DNA from: Microbacterium karelineae
GTDB lineage: Bacteria > Actinomycetota > Actinomycetes > Actinomycetales > Microbacteriaceae
Length of the DNA: 64,000 bases
Direction of reading: 5' to 3'
Assembly (NCBI RefSeq): GCF_009745985.1
Contig: NZ_WFIX01000191.1
Coordinates: 372,001-436,000, forward strand
The notes under the pieces were generated by a model. It saw only the letters and a list, made by a program, of their open reading frames with translations, made no database searches and was not told where the DNA came from. The stretch's first letter is position 1; every line of letters begins with the position of its first letter. The translations under genes and the position numbers were made by a program. Positions 7,823 to 17,202 of the stretch are shown here, one piece after another.

Positions 7823-9021
7823 GACCCCGACCTCTGCACCGAGCCCTCGGGATGCTGGGCGGCGCTGCGTGTCTGCGAGGACGCCCTGGCGCGCGCACTC
7901 GTCTTGAGCTCCGGACGGCGGGCGAGCGCCCTGGATCCCACTGGGAGGGATGCGGTGACGCGCATATCCACCCCGCGCTGCGCCAGCTCGCGCATCATCG
8001 CATACTGGGCATCACACGATTCCTGCTCTGCGCGAATGTCGGATGCGGGGTCGGACGCGGTACCAAGAGCGATCGTGCTGGTCAGCAGCCTCGGCTCGCC
8101 ACGAGGGACCGTCAGTTGAAGCGCGTAGTCGTCACCGGCCCGGCGCGCGACCGCATAGTCTCCAGATCGCATACTGACCTCGAAGCCGTCGTCGACGACG
8201 TGTCCGAGTTCGCGAAGCACGTCGCGCACCTGCGCCACAACGTATCGACGATCCTGATCGCGATGCCATGCCTCGCGCGCGACCACGACCGTCTGTCGAG
8301 CGTGCACGAGGTCGTCCCGGGTCCGTACGGCCGCGAGTGAGGCGCGCGCGTTGTCCGCGAGGTCGCTCTCGATGTCCGCGATCGAGTCGCGTAGCTCGAC
8401 CGCCGCACGGACGAGGTGCACGCGCCGGCGCTCGTCGACGAGCTCGGTGCGCGCCTGTACGGCGATGCGCCGGAGCGCATATGCGGACGCCTCCGACGGA
8501 CGCTCGCGCAGCTTCGCGACTTCGTCGATCCTCTCGTCCCAGGATTCTGAAGGATCGAGCTCGAGCAGCGCCTTGAGCGCTTCCGCCGCGCGCTCCGACG
8601 TCGACTGCTCCCAGGTCGGGGCCGCCGCACTGTGCGACTCAGCCGACTCCGACGCACGCACGGGGGATTCACGGAGCGGGGAACCGAACTCGATCCGTCC
8701 GGAGATCGCATCAGGGAGTCGTGCGTGCACGATCGCCGCCATGCGTTCGCGGCGAACGCGCTCGAGCGTCGACGTGACGGATTCATGCTGAGCGATCGCG
8801 CGTTCCAGGACCGTCCGCGCGTCCTGTTCCGACGCGCGATCCTCAGGAATCGGTATCGACGTCACCGCGAGCGAGACAGCGGCGAGCGCTCGCGCCTCGT
8901 GAGTCATCTGTTCGGCCTCGGCAAGCAGGCTCGGGATCCGAGCGCGCGCCTGCGCAACGGCTTCGCGCCGTCGGCGCTCCTCTTCCGCCACCTCGTAGGA
9001 GAGCGACTTCGGACCGCTCAT
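7819..9021 (-). CDS. Coiled-coil protein, first gene of the phospho-signalling operon
   Basis: 400 residues from the ATG at 9019-9021, chosen because GGAG lies 7 bases upstream and because the product then starts MSGPKSLSYEV; an in-frame start at 9090 would add 23 residues. The protein is mostly Arg/Glu/Ala-rich helix with heptad-like stretches (about 10-110 and 150-290), then a small globular part and an Arg/Ser/Ala-rich basic tail. I recognise no catalytic motif. It is the promoter-proximal gene of the operon and overlaps the AAA+ gene by ATGA. A coiled coil fed to a Clp-like ATPase could be the remodelled substrate or a scaffold; this is inference. Confidence 0.72.
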   Translation of the reverse strand: MSGPKSLSYEVAEEERRRREAVAQARARIPSLLAEAEQMTHEARALAAVSLAVTSIPIPEDRASEQDARTVLERAIAQHESVTSTLERVRRERMAAIVHARLPDAISGRIEFGSPLRESPVRASESAESHSAAAPTWEQSTSERAAEALKALLELDPSESWDERIDEVAKLRERPSEASAYALRRIAVQARTELVDERRRVHLVRAAVELRDSIADIESDLADNARASLAAVRTRDDLVHARQTVVVAREAWHRDQDRRYVVAQVRDVLRELGHVVDDGFEVSMRSGDYAVARRAGDDYALQLTVPRGEPRLLTSTIALGTASDPASDIRAEQESCDAQYAMMRELAQRGVDMRVTASLPVGSRALARRPELKTSARARASSQTRSAAQHPEGSVQRSGS

Positions 9022-9179
9022 CCCCCGGCTCCGGCCGAGTGCGATGTTCTCATGCTCCACACCCCTCTCAGGGTGGAAGCTATTGCTCAATTCGAGGCGC
9101 CGGGTATCTGCCGCGGCCGATCAGGAGATTCCGAACGCCGAACGCCGGCTCGAACACGGACGCGCCCGCGTCCCGCCCC
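9022..9179 (-). other. Upstream region of the phospho-signalling operon
   Basis: The 158 bases between the histidine-kinase stop (9180) and the coiled-coil start contain, on the minus strand, AATTGAGCAATAG about 75-85 bases before the start, the only A/T-rich patch and a possible -10 region. No strong terminator hairpin follows the histidine kinase gene, so read-through from the two-component operon into this operon cannot be excluded. A direct repeat of CGAACGC lies near 9135-9150. Confidence 0.3.
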
Positions 9180-10691
9180 TCACCCCGCGCTCGCCGGCTT
9201 CGCCGGCAGCACCACCGTGAACGTCGTCGATCCGGGCTCGCTGGCGACCGAGATCGTTCCGTGGTGGGCCTCGACGAGCGCCTTCGCGATCGACAGGCCG
9301 AGGCCGGATCCGCCCGTCTTGCGCGCGCGGCTCGTGTCGCCACGCGCGAAGCGCGTGAAGAGCGTCTTCTGCAGCGCGGGCGCGATGCCGGGCCCCGTGT
9401 CATGCACGTCGACGATCGCGCGGGTCGCGGATCCGTCTCCCTCGGTGCGGAGCGAGACCGTCACCTCGGTGCCCTCGGGAGTATGGGTGCGGGCGTTCGC
9501 GAGGAGGTTCGTGATCACCTGCGTCAGGCGCGCCCTGTCGCCCGCGACGAAGACGTGCTCCTCGCCCACATCGGCGCCCCAGTCGTGCTCCATGCCCGCC
9601 ATCGCCTGATCGGCGACGGCGTCGAGCACGAGCTGGGTGAGGTCGACCATGTCGTAGACGATGTCGGTGCCCTCGTCGAGGCGCGCGAGCAGCAGCAGGT
9701 CCTCGACGAGGCCCGTCATGCGCTGCGACTGCGCCTCGATCCGCTGCAGCGACTGCCGGCTCGAGTCCGTCAGCGCGCGGTCGCGCAGCGAGAGCTCGCT
9801 GTATCCGCGGATCGACGCGAGGGGCGTGCGCAGCTCGTGGCTCGCGTCCGCGACGAAGCGGCGCATCGTCTCCTCGTTGCGCTGGCGCGCCGACAGCGAC
9901 TCCTCGACGTGGTCGAGCAGCGTGTTGAGCGAGGATCCGACCTGCCCGACCTCGGTGCACGGATCTGACTGCTCGGGAGGCACGCGCTCGGGGATCGAGA
10001 CGTCTCCCTGATCGAGCCGCTGTCGCGAGACGCGCGTCGCCGTCTGGGCGATGTCGCGCAGGGGGCGCAGTCCGCTGCGGATGACGCCGGACGTCGCGAT
10101 CCCGAGCAGCATCATGCCGCCGATCGTGGCGAAGCCGATCGCCCAGAGCATCGTGCGCAGCGTGGCGTTCTCGGACGCGGTCGTCATGCCGAACGCGCCC
10201 ACCGTCTCCTGCGAGTCGACCGTCTTGAGCGCCGCGACCCGGAACGTGCCGGCGCCGGGCAGCGACACGGTCGTGAGCTCGCCGGGTGCGTTCGCCGTCG
10301 CCTCGACGACGCGCTCGATCTGCGCCTCGCTGAGCGTGCGCCGCTCGAAGTCGCCCGTCACGATGGCGCCCGTCGTGCCCGTGAACGGGCTGCTGATGAC
10401 GAGCAGAGTTCCCGGCGGGGCATGGGATCGGTCGAGCTGCTCCGACGCCGTGCCGTCGAGCATCGTGATGCCGAAATCGGAGCGCAGGCTCCGAGATGCA
10501 TCCTGGACGCGGTTGTCGACCTGCGAGTTCAGCACATTGTTGAGCATCACGCCCGTGACGATCGACACGACGAGCAGGATCCCCGCGACGATCGAGAAGA
10601 CCGTCAGCATGAGGCGCGACTGCAGCGTGAGGCGCGCCCCACCCGTGGGGACGCCCTCTCCCTCGGGGGGATGCGGCAGCGCGCGCCCCAT
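9180..10691 (-). CDS. Sensor histidine kinase (OmpR-partner type)
   Basis: 503 residues. A membrane segment near residue 30, an extracytoplasmic sensor region of about 140 residues and a second membrane segment (MLWAIGFATIGGMMLLGI) lead into a HAMP linker. The dimerisation/phosphoacceptor domain has FVADASHELRTPL with the phosphorylated His. The ATPase domain shows the N box (NLLANARTHT), G1 (DTGPGI) and G2 (GGSGLGLSIAKAL). The ATG at 10689-10691 overlaps the response-regulator stop by one base (TGATG), which fixes the start and couples translation. The layout resembles TrcS/TcrY-type actinobacterial kinases; the signal is not evident. The orientation places this pair just upstream of the phospho-signalling operon. 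Confidence 0.95.
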   Translation of the reverse strand: MGRALPHPPEGEGVPTGGARLTLQSRLMLTVFSIVAGILLVVSIVTGVMLNNVLNSQVDNRVQDASRSLRSDFGITMLDGTASEQLDRSHAPPGTLLVISSPFTGTTGAIVTGDFERRTLSEAQIERVVEATANAPGELTTVSLPGAGTFRVAALKTVDSQETVGAFGMTTASENATLRTMLWAIGFATIGGMMLLGIATSGVIRSGLRPLRDIAQTATRVSRQRLDQGDVSIPERVPPEQSDPCTEVGQVGSSLNTLLDHVEESLSARQRNEETMRRFVADASHELRTPLASIRGYSELSLRDRALTDSSRQSLQRIEAQSQRMTGLVEDLLLLARLDEGTDIVYDMVDLTQLVLDAVADQAMAGMEHDWGADVGEEHVFVAGDRARLTQVITNLLANARTHTPEGTEVTVSLRTEGDGSATRAIVDVHDTGPGIAPALQKTLFTRFARGDTSRARKTGGSGLGLSIAKALVEAHHGTISVASEPGSTTFTVVLPAKPASAG

Positions 10692-11428
10692 CACTGCGGC
10701 GCCTTGATCATGTACCCGACGCCGCGCACGGTGTGGATGAGCGGATCCTCGCGGCCCGCGTCGATCTTCTTGCGCAGATACGAGATGTAGAGCTCGACGA
10801 CGCTCGACTTGCCGCCGAAGTCGTAGTTCCACACGCGGTCCAGGATCTGCGACTTCGACACGACGCGCCGCGGATTGCGCATGAGGAAGCGCAGCAGCTC
10901 GAACTCGGTCGCCGTCAGCTCGATCTCGTCCTCACCGCGGATGACCTCGTGGCTGTCCTCGTTGAGGCTCAGGTCGCCGACGCGCAGGATCGGCTCGGGC
11001 TCGGCCGAGAGCGCCGTGCCCGACCGGCGCATGAGCGCCCGCAGCCGCGCGACGACCTCCTCGAGGCTGAACGGCTTCGTGACGTAGTCGTCGCCGCCGG
11101 CCGTGAGGCCCGCGACGCGATCGCTCACGGCGTCCTTCGCGGTGAGGAACAGCACGGGGACCATGTTCTGCTGCTGACGGAGGCGCTGCAGCACGGCCAT
11201 GCCGTCGAGGTCGGGCATCATGATGTCGAGCACGAGCGCGTCGGGGTCGAAGTCCTTGACGCCGTCGAGCGCCTCGTGGCCGCTCGCCGCCGTCCGCACC
11301 TCCCATCCCTCCATGCGCAGCGCCATCGACAGCAGGTCGGTGAGCATCTGCTCATCGTCGACCACGAGCACGCGCACGGGCGAGCCATCGGGCCGTGTCA
11401 GGGCGGTTCCAGTCGCGGGATTGGTCAT
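10691..11428 (-). CDS. OmpR/PhoB-family response regulator
   Basis: About 245 residues. The receiver domain has the acidic pocket in VVDDEQ, the phosphoacceptor Asp in LVLDIMMPDLDG, the conserved Thr in FLTAKD and Lys in VTKPF. A winged-helix DNA-binding domain follows (ELTATEFELLRFL, RRVVSKSQILDRVW, VELYISYLRKKID, HTVRGVGYMI). I prefer the ATG at 11426-11428 (MTNPATG); an upstream ATG at 11437 would add three residues. It is co-transcribed with the sensor kinase. It resembles the TrcR/MtrA group. The 90-base region to the divergent Nudix gene holds its promoter, but I see no clear -10 box for it. Confidence 0.95.
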   Translation of the reverse strand: MTNPATGTALTRPDGSPVRVLVVDDEQMLTDLLSMALRMEGWEVRTAASGHEALDGVKDFDPDALVLDIMMPDLDGMAVLQRLRQQQNMVPVLFLTAKDAVSDRVAGLTAGGDDYVTKPFSLEEVVARLRALMRRSGTALSAEPEPILRVGDLSLNEDSHEVIRGEDEIELTATEFELLRFLMRNPRRVVSKSQILDRVWNYDFGGKSSVVELYISYLRKKIDAGREDPLIHTVRGVGYMIKAPQ

Positions 11429-11515
11429 GGACACCATTGTGCGCCTCTTCCTATGCGTTCTCTATGGCGCGAGCTATGCCTGCACTGTGAAACCGCGATG
11501 CCGCCCGGGGCGCCG

Positions 11516-11521
11516 TACGCT
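11516..11521 (+). promoter_or_regulatory. Candidate -10 box for the Nudix gene (leaderless)
   Basis: TACGCT fits the actinobacterial TANNNT -10 pattern and ends 8 bases before the Nudix ATG, so transcription would start at or next to the start codon. No ribosome-binding site is visible in this short interval. No good -35 box is seen. Confidence 0.45.
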
Positions 11522-11529
11522 GGCTCTCG

Positions 11530-12099
11530 ATGACGACCTCGACGCCCCACCCCGACATCGGCCCCGACATCCTCCGCCGCATCGCCGACTGGACCCCGCG
11601 CACCGACGACGAGCGCGCCGCGCACGCCTCGTTCCGCGCGCGGTTCGCGGGATCCGATCTGCCGATCTCCCGCGGATCGCGGCCCGATCACGCGACCGCC
11701 TCGGCCGTCGTGTTCGACCCCGATCTCGCCCGCACGCTGCTCGTGTTCCACGGCAAGGGCCGCTTCTGGGTGCAGCCGGGCGGACACATCGAGGACCGGG
11801 ATCCCTCGGTCGCCGACGCCGCGCTGCGCGAGCTCGCGGAGGAGACGGGAGCGGATCCCGCGACGGTGCGGATCGCGGGCGCGTACGACCTCGACCACCA
11901 CGCGCTCGGCGACCGCTTCGGCGCCTGCGCCTCGCACCTCGACATCGGGATCGCGATGATCGCGGATCCAGACGCCGCCGTCGCGGTCAGCGACGAGTCC
12001 GAGGACGTCCGCTGGTTCCCGCTCGACGCGCTCCCCGACACCCTCGCCCGGGGCGCCGCCACCCGCTTCCTCGCGATGCGGGAGCGCGTGCGCGCATGA
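11530..12099 (+). CDS. Nudix hydrolase
   Basis: 189 residues with a complete Nudix box beginning GGHIEDRDPS and running to ALRELAEETGA, the Gx5Ex7REUxEExGU pattern that binds Mg and cleaves X-linked nucleoside diphosphates. The surrounding beta-strands (SAVVFDPDLARTLLVFHG, WFPLDAL) complete the fold. The N-terminal 50 residues are helical and of unknown role. The substrate cannot be predicted from this sequence. It stands alone, diverging from the response regulator and converging with prs, with a strong hairpin just downstream. A TACGCT -10 box 8 bases before the ATG suggests a leaderless mRNA. Confidence 0.92.
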   Translation: MTTSTPHPDIGPDILRRIADWTPRTDDERAAHASFRARFAGSDLPISRGSRPDHATASAVVFDPDLARTLLVFHGKGRFWVQPGGHIEDRDPSVADAALRELAEETGADPATVRIAGAYDLDHHALGDRFGACASHLDIGIAMIADPDAAVAVSDESEDVRWFPLDALPDTLARGAATRFLAMRERVRA

Positions 12100-12104
12100 A
12101 CACG

Positions 12105-12137
12105 CGCGACGCCCCGCCCACCGGGCGGGGCGTCGCG
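12105..12137. terminator. Bidirectional terminator between the Nudix gene and prs
   Basis: A perfect 15-bp inverted repeat (arms 12105-12119 and 12123-12137) with a 3-base loop lies in the 49 bases between the convergent Nudix and prs stops. The stem is very G/C-rich and has no long T tract, as is common for actinobacterial terminators. It can serve both genes. Confidence 0.85.
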
Positions 12138-12148
12138 TCAGCGCCGAG

Positions 12149-13183
12149 TCAGGCGGCCCCGTCGAACATGCTCGTGACGGATCCGTCGTCGAAGACCTCC
12201 TGGATCGCGCGCGCGAGCAGCGGCGCGGCCGAGAGCACCGTGAGCTTCTCGAAGCGGCGACGCTCCGGGATCGGCACGGTGTCCGTCACGACGACGCGGT
12301 CGATCGCATCGTCGAGCAGGCGCTCGCTCGCCGGCTCGCTGAAGATCGCGTGCGTCGCGCCGACGATGACCTTCTTGGCGCCGTTCTCCTTGAGGGCCTG
12401 CGCGGCCTTCACGATCGTGCCCGCCGTGTCGATCATGTCGTCGACGAGCAGGCACGTGCGGCCCTCGACGGATCCGACGATCTCGTGCACCGAGACCTTG
12501 TTCGCGACCTTGGGGTCGCGACGCTTGTGGATGATGGCGAGCGGCACATCGAGCGAGTCGCTCCAGGTGTCGGCGACACGCACGCGGCCCATATCGGGCG
12601 AGACGACAGTGAGCGTCTCGCGCTCGTCCTCCGTGAAGGTGTCGACGAAGTGGCGCTCCAGCACCGGCTTCGCGAACAGGTGATCGACCGGACCGTTGAA
12701 GAAGCCCTGGATCTGCGAAGCGTGCAGATCGACGCTCATGATGCGGTCGGCGCCCGCCGTCGCGATGAGATCCGTGATCAGGCGCGCCGAGATCGGCTCG
12801 CGCCCGCGGCCCTTCTTGTCCTGGCGCGAATACGGGTAGTACGGCACGACGACCGTGACGCGCTTCGCCGACGCCCGCTTGAGGGCGTCGAGCATGATGA
12901 GCATCTCCATGAGATCCTCGTTGATGTTCTCGCCGAACGACTGCACGAGGAACACATCGGTGCCGCGCATCGAGACGGAGAAGCGCGTGTAGATCTCACC
13001 GGACGCGAACGTGCGGTGCTCTGTGGGGGCGAGATCGATGCCGAGGCACTCGGCGACATCGGCGGCCAGCTCGGGGTGAGAGCGCCCCGTCACCACCACC
13101 ATGCGCTTGCGGGTCTTCTGCTCCTTCCCGGGAGCGATGCCCCGGTCGAGATCGAGGTCAACCGTCTTGTTCTTACTCGCCAT
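12149..13183 (-). CDS. prs: Ribose-phosphate pyrophosphokinase (PRPP synthase)
   Basis: 344 residues. It makes PRPP from ribose 5-phosphate and ATP for nucleotide, His and Trp synthesis in the cytoplasm. Diagnostic motifs are GRSHPELA, RFSVSMRGTDVFLVQS, the ATP-binding YYPYSRQDKK, the metal site DLHASQIQGFF and the PRPP loop LLVDDMIDTAGTI. I chose MASKNK (ATG 13181-13183); an in-frame start at 13222 would lie deep inside glmU. The start overlaps the glmU stop by 11 bases, and glmU-prs is a conserved actinobacterial pair. The protein has a short Lys-rich N-terminal extension relative to enteric Prs. Confidence 0.97.
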   Translation of the reverse strand: MASKNKTVDLDLDRGIAPGKEQKTRKRMVVVTGRSHPELAADVAECLGIDLAPTEHRTFASGEIYTRFSVSMRGTDVFLVQSFGENINEDLMEMLIMLDALKRASAKRVTVVVPYYPYSRQDKKGRGREPISARLITDLIATAGADRIMSVDLHASQIQGFFNGPVDHLFAKPVLERHFVDTFTEDERETLTVVSPDMGRVRVADTWSDSLDVPLAIIHKRRDPKVANKVSVHEIVGSVEGRTCLLVDDMIDTAGTIVKAAQALKENGAKKVIVGATHAIFSEPASERLLDDAIDRVVVTDTVPIPERRRFEKLTVLSAAPLLARAIQEVFDDGSVTSMFDGAA

Positions 13184-14618
13184 CGGCCTGTTTCTCTGCG
13201 CGTCGGGCCCTGGCCACCGCATCGGCCGCCGGGGTTCCCGCCCTGTTGTTCTCGACCCACCCGTCGAGGTTCCTCTGGGGGGCCACGCTCATCGCCAGTG
13301 CTCCGGCCGGCACATCCTTGCGGATGACCGCACCCGCGCCCGTCTTCGCGCCGTCGCCCAGTCTAACCGGCGCGATCATCACCGTATGAGAGCCCGTGTG
13401 GACATGGTCGCCGATATGCGTGCGGTGCTTGTGCACATCGTCGTAGTTGGCCGTGATCGCGCCCGCGCCGAGGTTGACGCCCTCGCCGACGTCAGAGTCT
13501 CCGACATACGACAGGTGCGGCACCTTGCTGCCCGCGCCGATCGTCGAGTTCTTGATCTCGACGAACGTCCCCGCCTTCGCGCCATCGGCGAGCTCAGCCC
13601 CCGCCCGCAGATACGCCCACGGCCCGATCGTCGCGCCCGCGCCGATGACCGCGAGCGTGACATCGCTGCGACGCACGCTCGCGCCCTCGCCCACCTCGCT
13701 GTCGACGAGCGAGGTGTCGGGGCCGATCGTCGCGCCCTCGCCGATCGCCGTCGCGCCGAGGATGTGCGTGTTCGGCAGCACCGTCACATCGCGCGCGAGC
13801 GTCGCCGTGTCGTCGATCCACGTCGTCTGAGGATCCTGGATCGTCACGCCGTCGACCTGCCAGCGGCGGATCACCCGCTGGTTGAGGATCCGCGCCGCCT
13901 CGCCGAGCTGCACGCGGTCATTCACCCCGAGTGCCGCGGCCGCGTCGGGAGCCGTCACGCCCGCGATGCCGCCGCCCGCGGCACGCAGCAGGCCGATGAC
14001 ATCCGTGAGGTACATCTCGCCCTGCGCGTTGTCGGTGCCGACGCGCGAGAGCGCATCGCGCAGCGCCGGGGCGCGGAACACGTACACGCCCGGATTGATC
14101 TCCGAGACGGCGAGCTCCGACGCCGTCGCGTCGCGCTGCTCGACGATGCGCTCGACCATGCCATCGGCGCCGCGGATGATGCGGCCATACCCGTCGGGAT
14201 CCGCCAGCTCCGCGCCGAGGAGCGTCGCGTCGGCACCGCGGCGCCGGTGCTCGTCGAGCATCGACTGGAACGTCGACACCTCGATGAGCGGCACGTCGCC
14301 CGACAGCACGAGCACATCGCCCGCGAAGTCCGCCGGCAGCGCCTCGACGCCGACCTGCGCCGCGCGGCCCGTCCCCGGCACCTCGTCCTGATCGACGGCG
14401 ACGACGCCGGGATGATCGGCGAGCGATTCGACGATGAGGTCGCGCTCATGCCGGACGACGACCCGCACGAGCTCCGCGCCGAGCGACTCAGCCGACCGCA
14501 GCACGTGCCCGAGGAGCGTGCGACCGCCGATGCGGTGCAGCACCTTCGGCGTCGCCGACTTCATGCGCGTGCCCCGGCCTGCCGCCAGGACCACGATTGC
14601 CAGATTCTGCTCAGTCAC
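13173..14618 (-). CDS. glmU: Bifunctional UDP-N-acetylglucosamine pyrophosphorylase / glucosamine-1-phosphate acetyltransferase
   Basis: 481 residues. It acetylates glucosamine-1-P and uridylylates it to UDP-GlcNAc, the peptidoglycan precursor. The N-terminal uridylyltransferase has LAAGRGTRMKSATPKVLH; the C-terminal half is a left-handed beta-helix of hexapeptide repeats (for example VTVLPNTHILGATAIGEGATIGPD) ending in a Lys/Arg/Ala-rich tail, as in mycobacterial GlmU. The start is a GTG at 14616-14618 (VTEQNLAIVV), which matches the family N-terminus; the open frame continues upstream only because it reads through the tRNA. The tRNA-Gln 3' end lies 2 bases upstream, leaving no room for a ribosome-binding site unless translation starts on a processed leaderless mRNA. 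Confidence 0.96.
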   Translation of the reverse strand: MTEQNLAIVVLAAGRGTRMKSATPKVLHRIGGRTLLGHVLRSAESLGAELVRVVVRHERDLIVESLADHPGVVAVDQDEVPGTGRAAQVGVEALPADFAGDVLVLSGDVPLIEVSTFQSMLDEHRRRGADATLLGAELADPDGYGRIIRGADGMVERIVEQRDATASELAVSEINPGVYVFRAPALRDALSRVGTDNAQGEMYLTDVIGLLRAAGGGIAGVTAPDAAAALGVNDRVQLGEAARILNQRVIRRWQVDGVTIQDPQTTWIDDTATLARDVTVLPNTHILGATAIGEGATIGPDTSLVDSEVGEGASVRRSDVTLAVIGAGATIGPWAYLRAGAELADGAKAGTFVEIKNSTIGAGSKVPHLSYVGDSDVGEGVNLGAGAITANYDDVHKHRTHIGDHVHTGSHTVMIAPVRLGDGAKTGAGAVIRKDVPAGALAMSVAPQRNLDGWVENNRAGTPAADAVARARRAEKQADGE

Positions 14619-14620
14619 GC

Positions 14621-14691
14621 TCCGCCACCAGGACTCGAACCTGGACCTCACGGCTCCAAAGGCCGTCGTGCTGCCATTACACCATGGCGGA
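14621..14691 (-). tRNA. tRNA-Gln (anticodon TTG)
   Basis: On the minus strand a 71-base cloverleaf starts TCCGCCA and ends TGGCGGA (7-bp acceptor stem). The D-arm (GTGTAATGGCAGCAC), the anticodon stem ACGGC/GCCGT with loop CTTTGGA (anticodon TTG) and the T-arm with GGTTCGAGTCC are all intact. The CCA end is not encoded. It is followed after two bases by the glmU start codon, an arrangement in which the tRNA and glmU must share a transcript. Confidence 0.96.
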
Positions 14692-14761
14692 CCGCGGCCC
14701 GGGAGGCCGCCCCACCAGTCTGGCATGCGACCCCGTGTGACGCCGTGCGCCCCCGCCGCGG

Positions 14762-14767
14762 GATAAT
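14762..14767 (+). promoter_or_regulatory. Candidate -10 box for the MarR/ABC-F operon (leaderless)
   Basis: GATAAT, close to TATAAT, ends 3 bases before the first ATG (14771) and 6 bases before the second (14774). No ribosome-binding site is present, so the mRNA is probably leaderless and the second ATG may be the true start. Confidence 0.5.
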
Positions 14768-14770
14768 CAG

Positions 14771-15273
14771 ATGATGGCAAGCGAACAGGATGAGGTCGAC
14801 CGCATCGTCGGCGCGTGGAGCGCCGAGCGACCCGACCTCGATTTCTCGCCCATGGAGGTGCTCTCGCGCGTCGACCGGCTGTCGCACCACCTCGACCGTG
14901 CCCGCCGCGACGCGTTCCGCCGGACCGACATCGAGCCCTGGGAATGGGACGTGCTGTCCGCGCTCCGCCGCGCCGGCGCGCCGTACCGACTCAGCCCCAA
15001 GCAGCTCCTGCAGCAGACCCTCGTCTCAAGCGGCACGATGACCAACCGCATCGACCGCCTCCGCGAGCGCGGGCTCGTCGACCGATCGGCAGATCCCGAC
15101 GACCGCCGCGGCGCCCTCGTCACCCTCACCGCAGAGGGACGCACGCGCGTCGACGCCGCCATCACCCGCCTCATCGACGCCGAGTCCGACCTGCTCGGCG
15201 GCATGACCTCCTCCGACCAGAAGCGGCTCGGCTCGCTCCTGCGCCACCTGCTCGTCTCGTTCGACGGAAATGG

Positions 15274-15277
<4 letters not shown>
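14771..15277 (+). CDS. MarR-family transcriptional regulator
   Basis: 168 residues with a central winged helix: LSPKQLLQQTLVSSGTMTNRIDRLRERGLVDRSADPDDRRGALVTLT is the typical MarR recognition-helix and wing pattern (residues about 77-120). Two consecutive ATGs (14771 and 14774) are possible starts; the -10 box just upstream favours the second. The stop overlaps the ABC-F start by ATGA, so repressor and ABC-F protein are made from one mRNA. MarR proteins commonly respond to small phenolic or drug-like ligands, which suggests drug-responsive control of the ABC-F gene; the ligand is unknown. No palindromic operator was identified confidently. Confidence 0.93.
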
Positions 15278-17070
<1,793 letters not shown>

Positions 17071-17150
17071 GTCTGGTCTTCTGTTGCGGCTGCGTTTGAG
17101 TGGTTGCTTTCGCTGCGCTCGCGACGCCAGCTCCCCTTGTGGGTGGGGAG

Positions 17151-17180
17151 GGGGATCGCGTCGCTTCGCTCGCGATCCCC
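17151..17180. terminator. Hairpin between convergent ABC-F and sigma-factor genes
   Basis: Perfect 10-bp arms (17151-17160 and 17171-17180) enclose a 10-base loop in the 132-base convergent gap. A second, weaker stem (CTCCCC/GGGGAG) lies just before it. Either or both can end transcription from each side. Confidence 0.65.
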
Positions 17181-17202
17181 TCGGACGCCGCTTCGCGTCG
17201 CC

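Noticed and set aside
14621-14691. tRNA-Gln as an integration (att) site for a mobile element
   Set aside because: No integrase, no duplicated tRNA 3' end and no mobile genes next to it.
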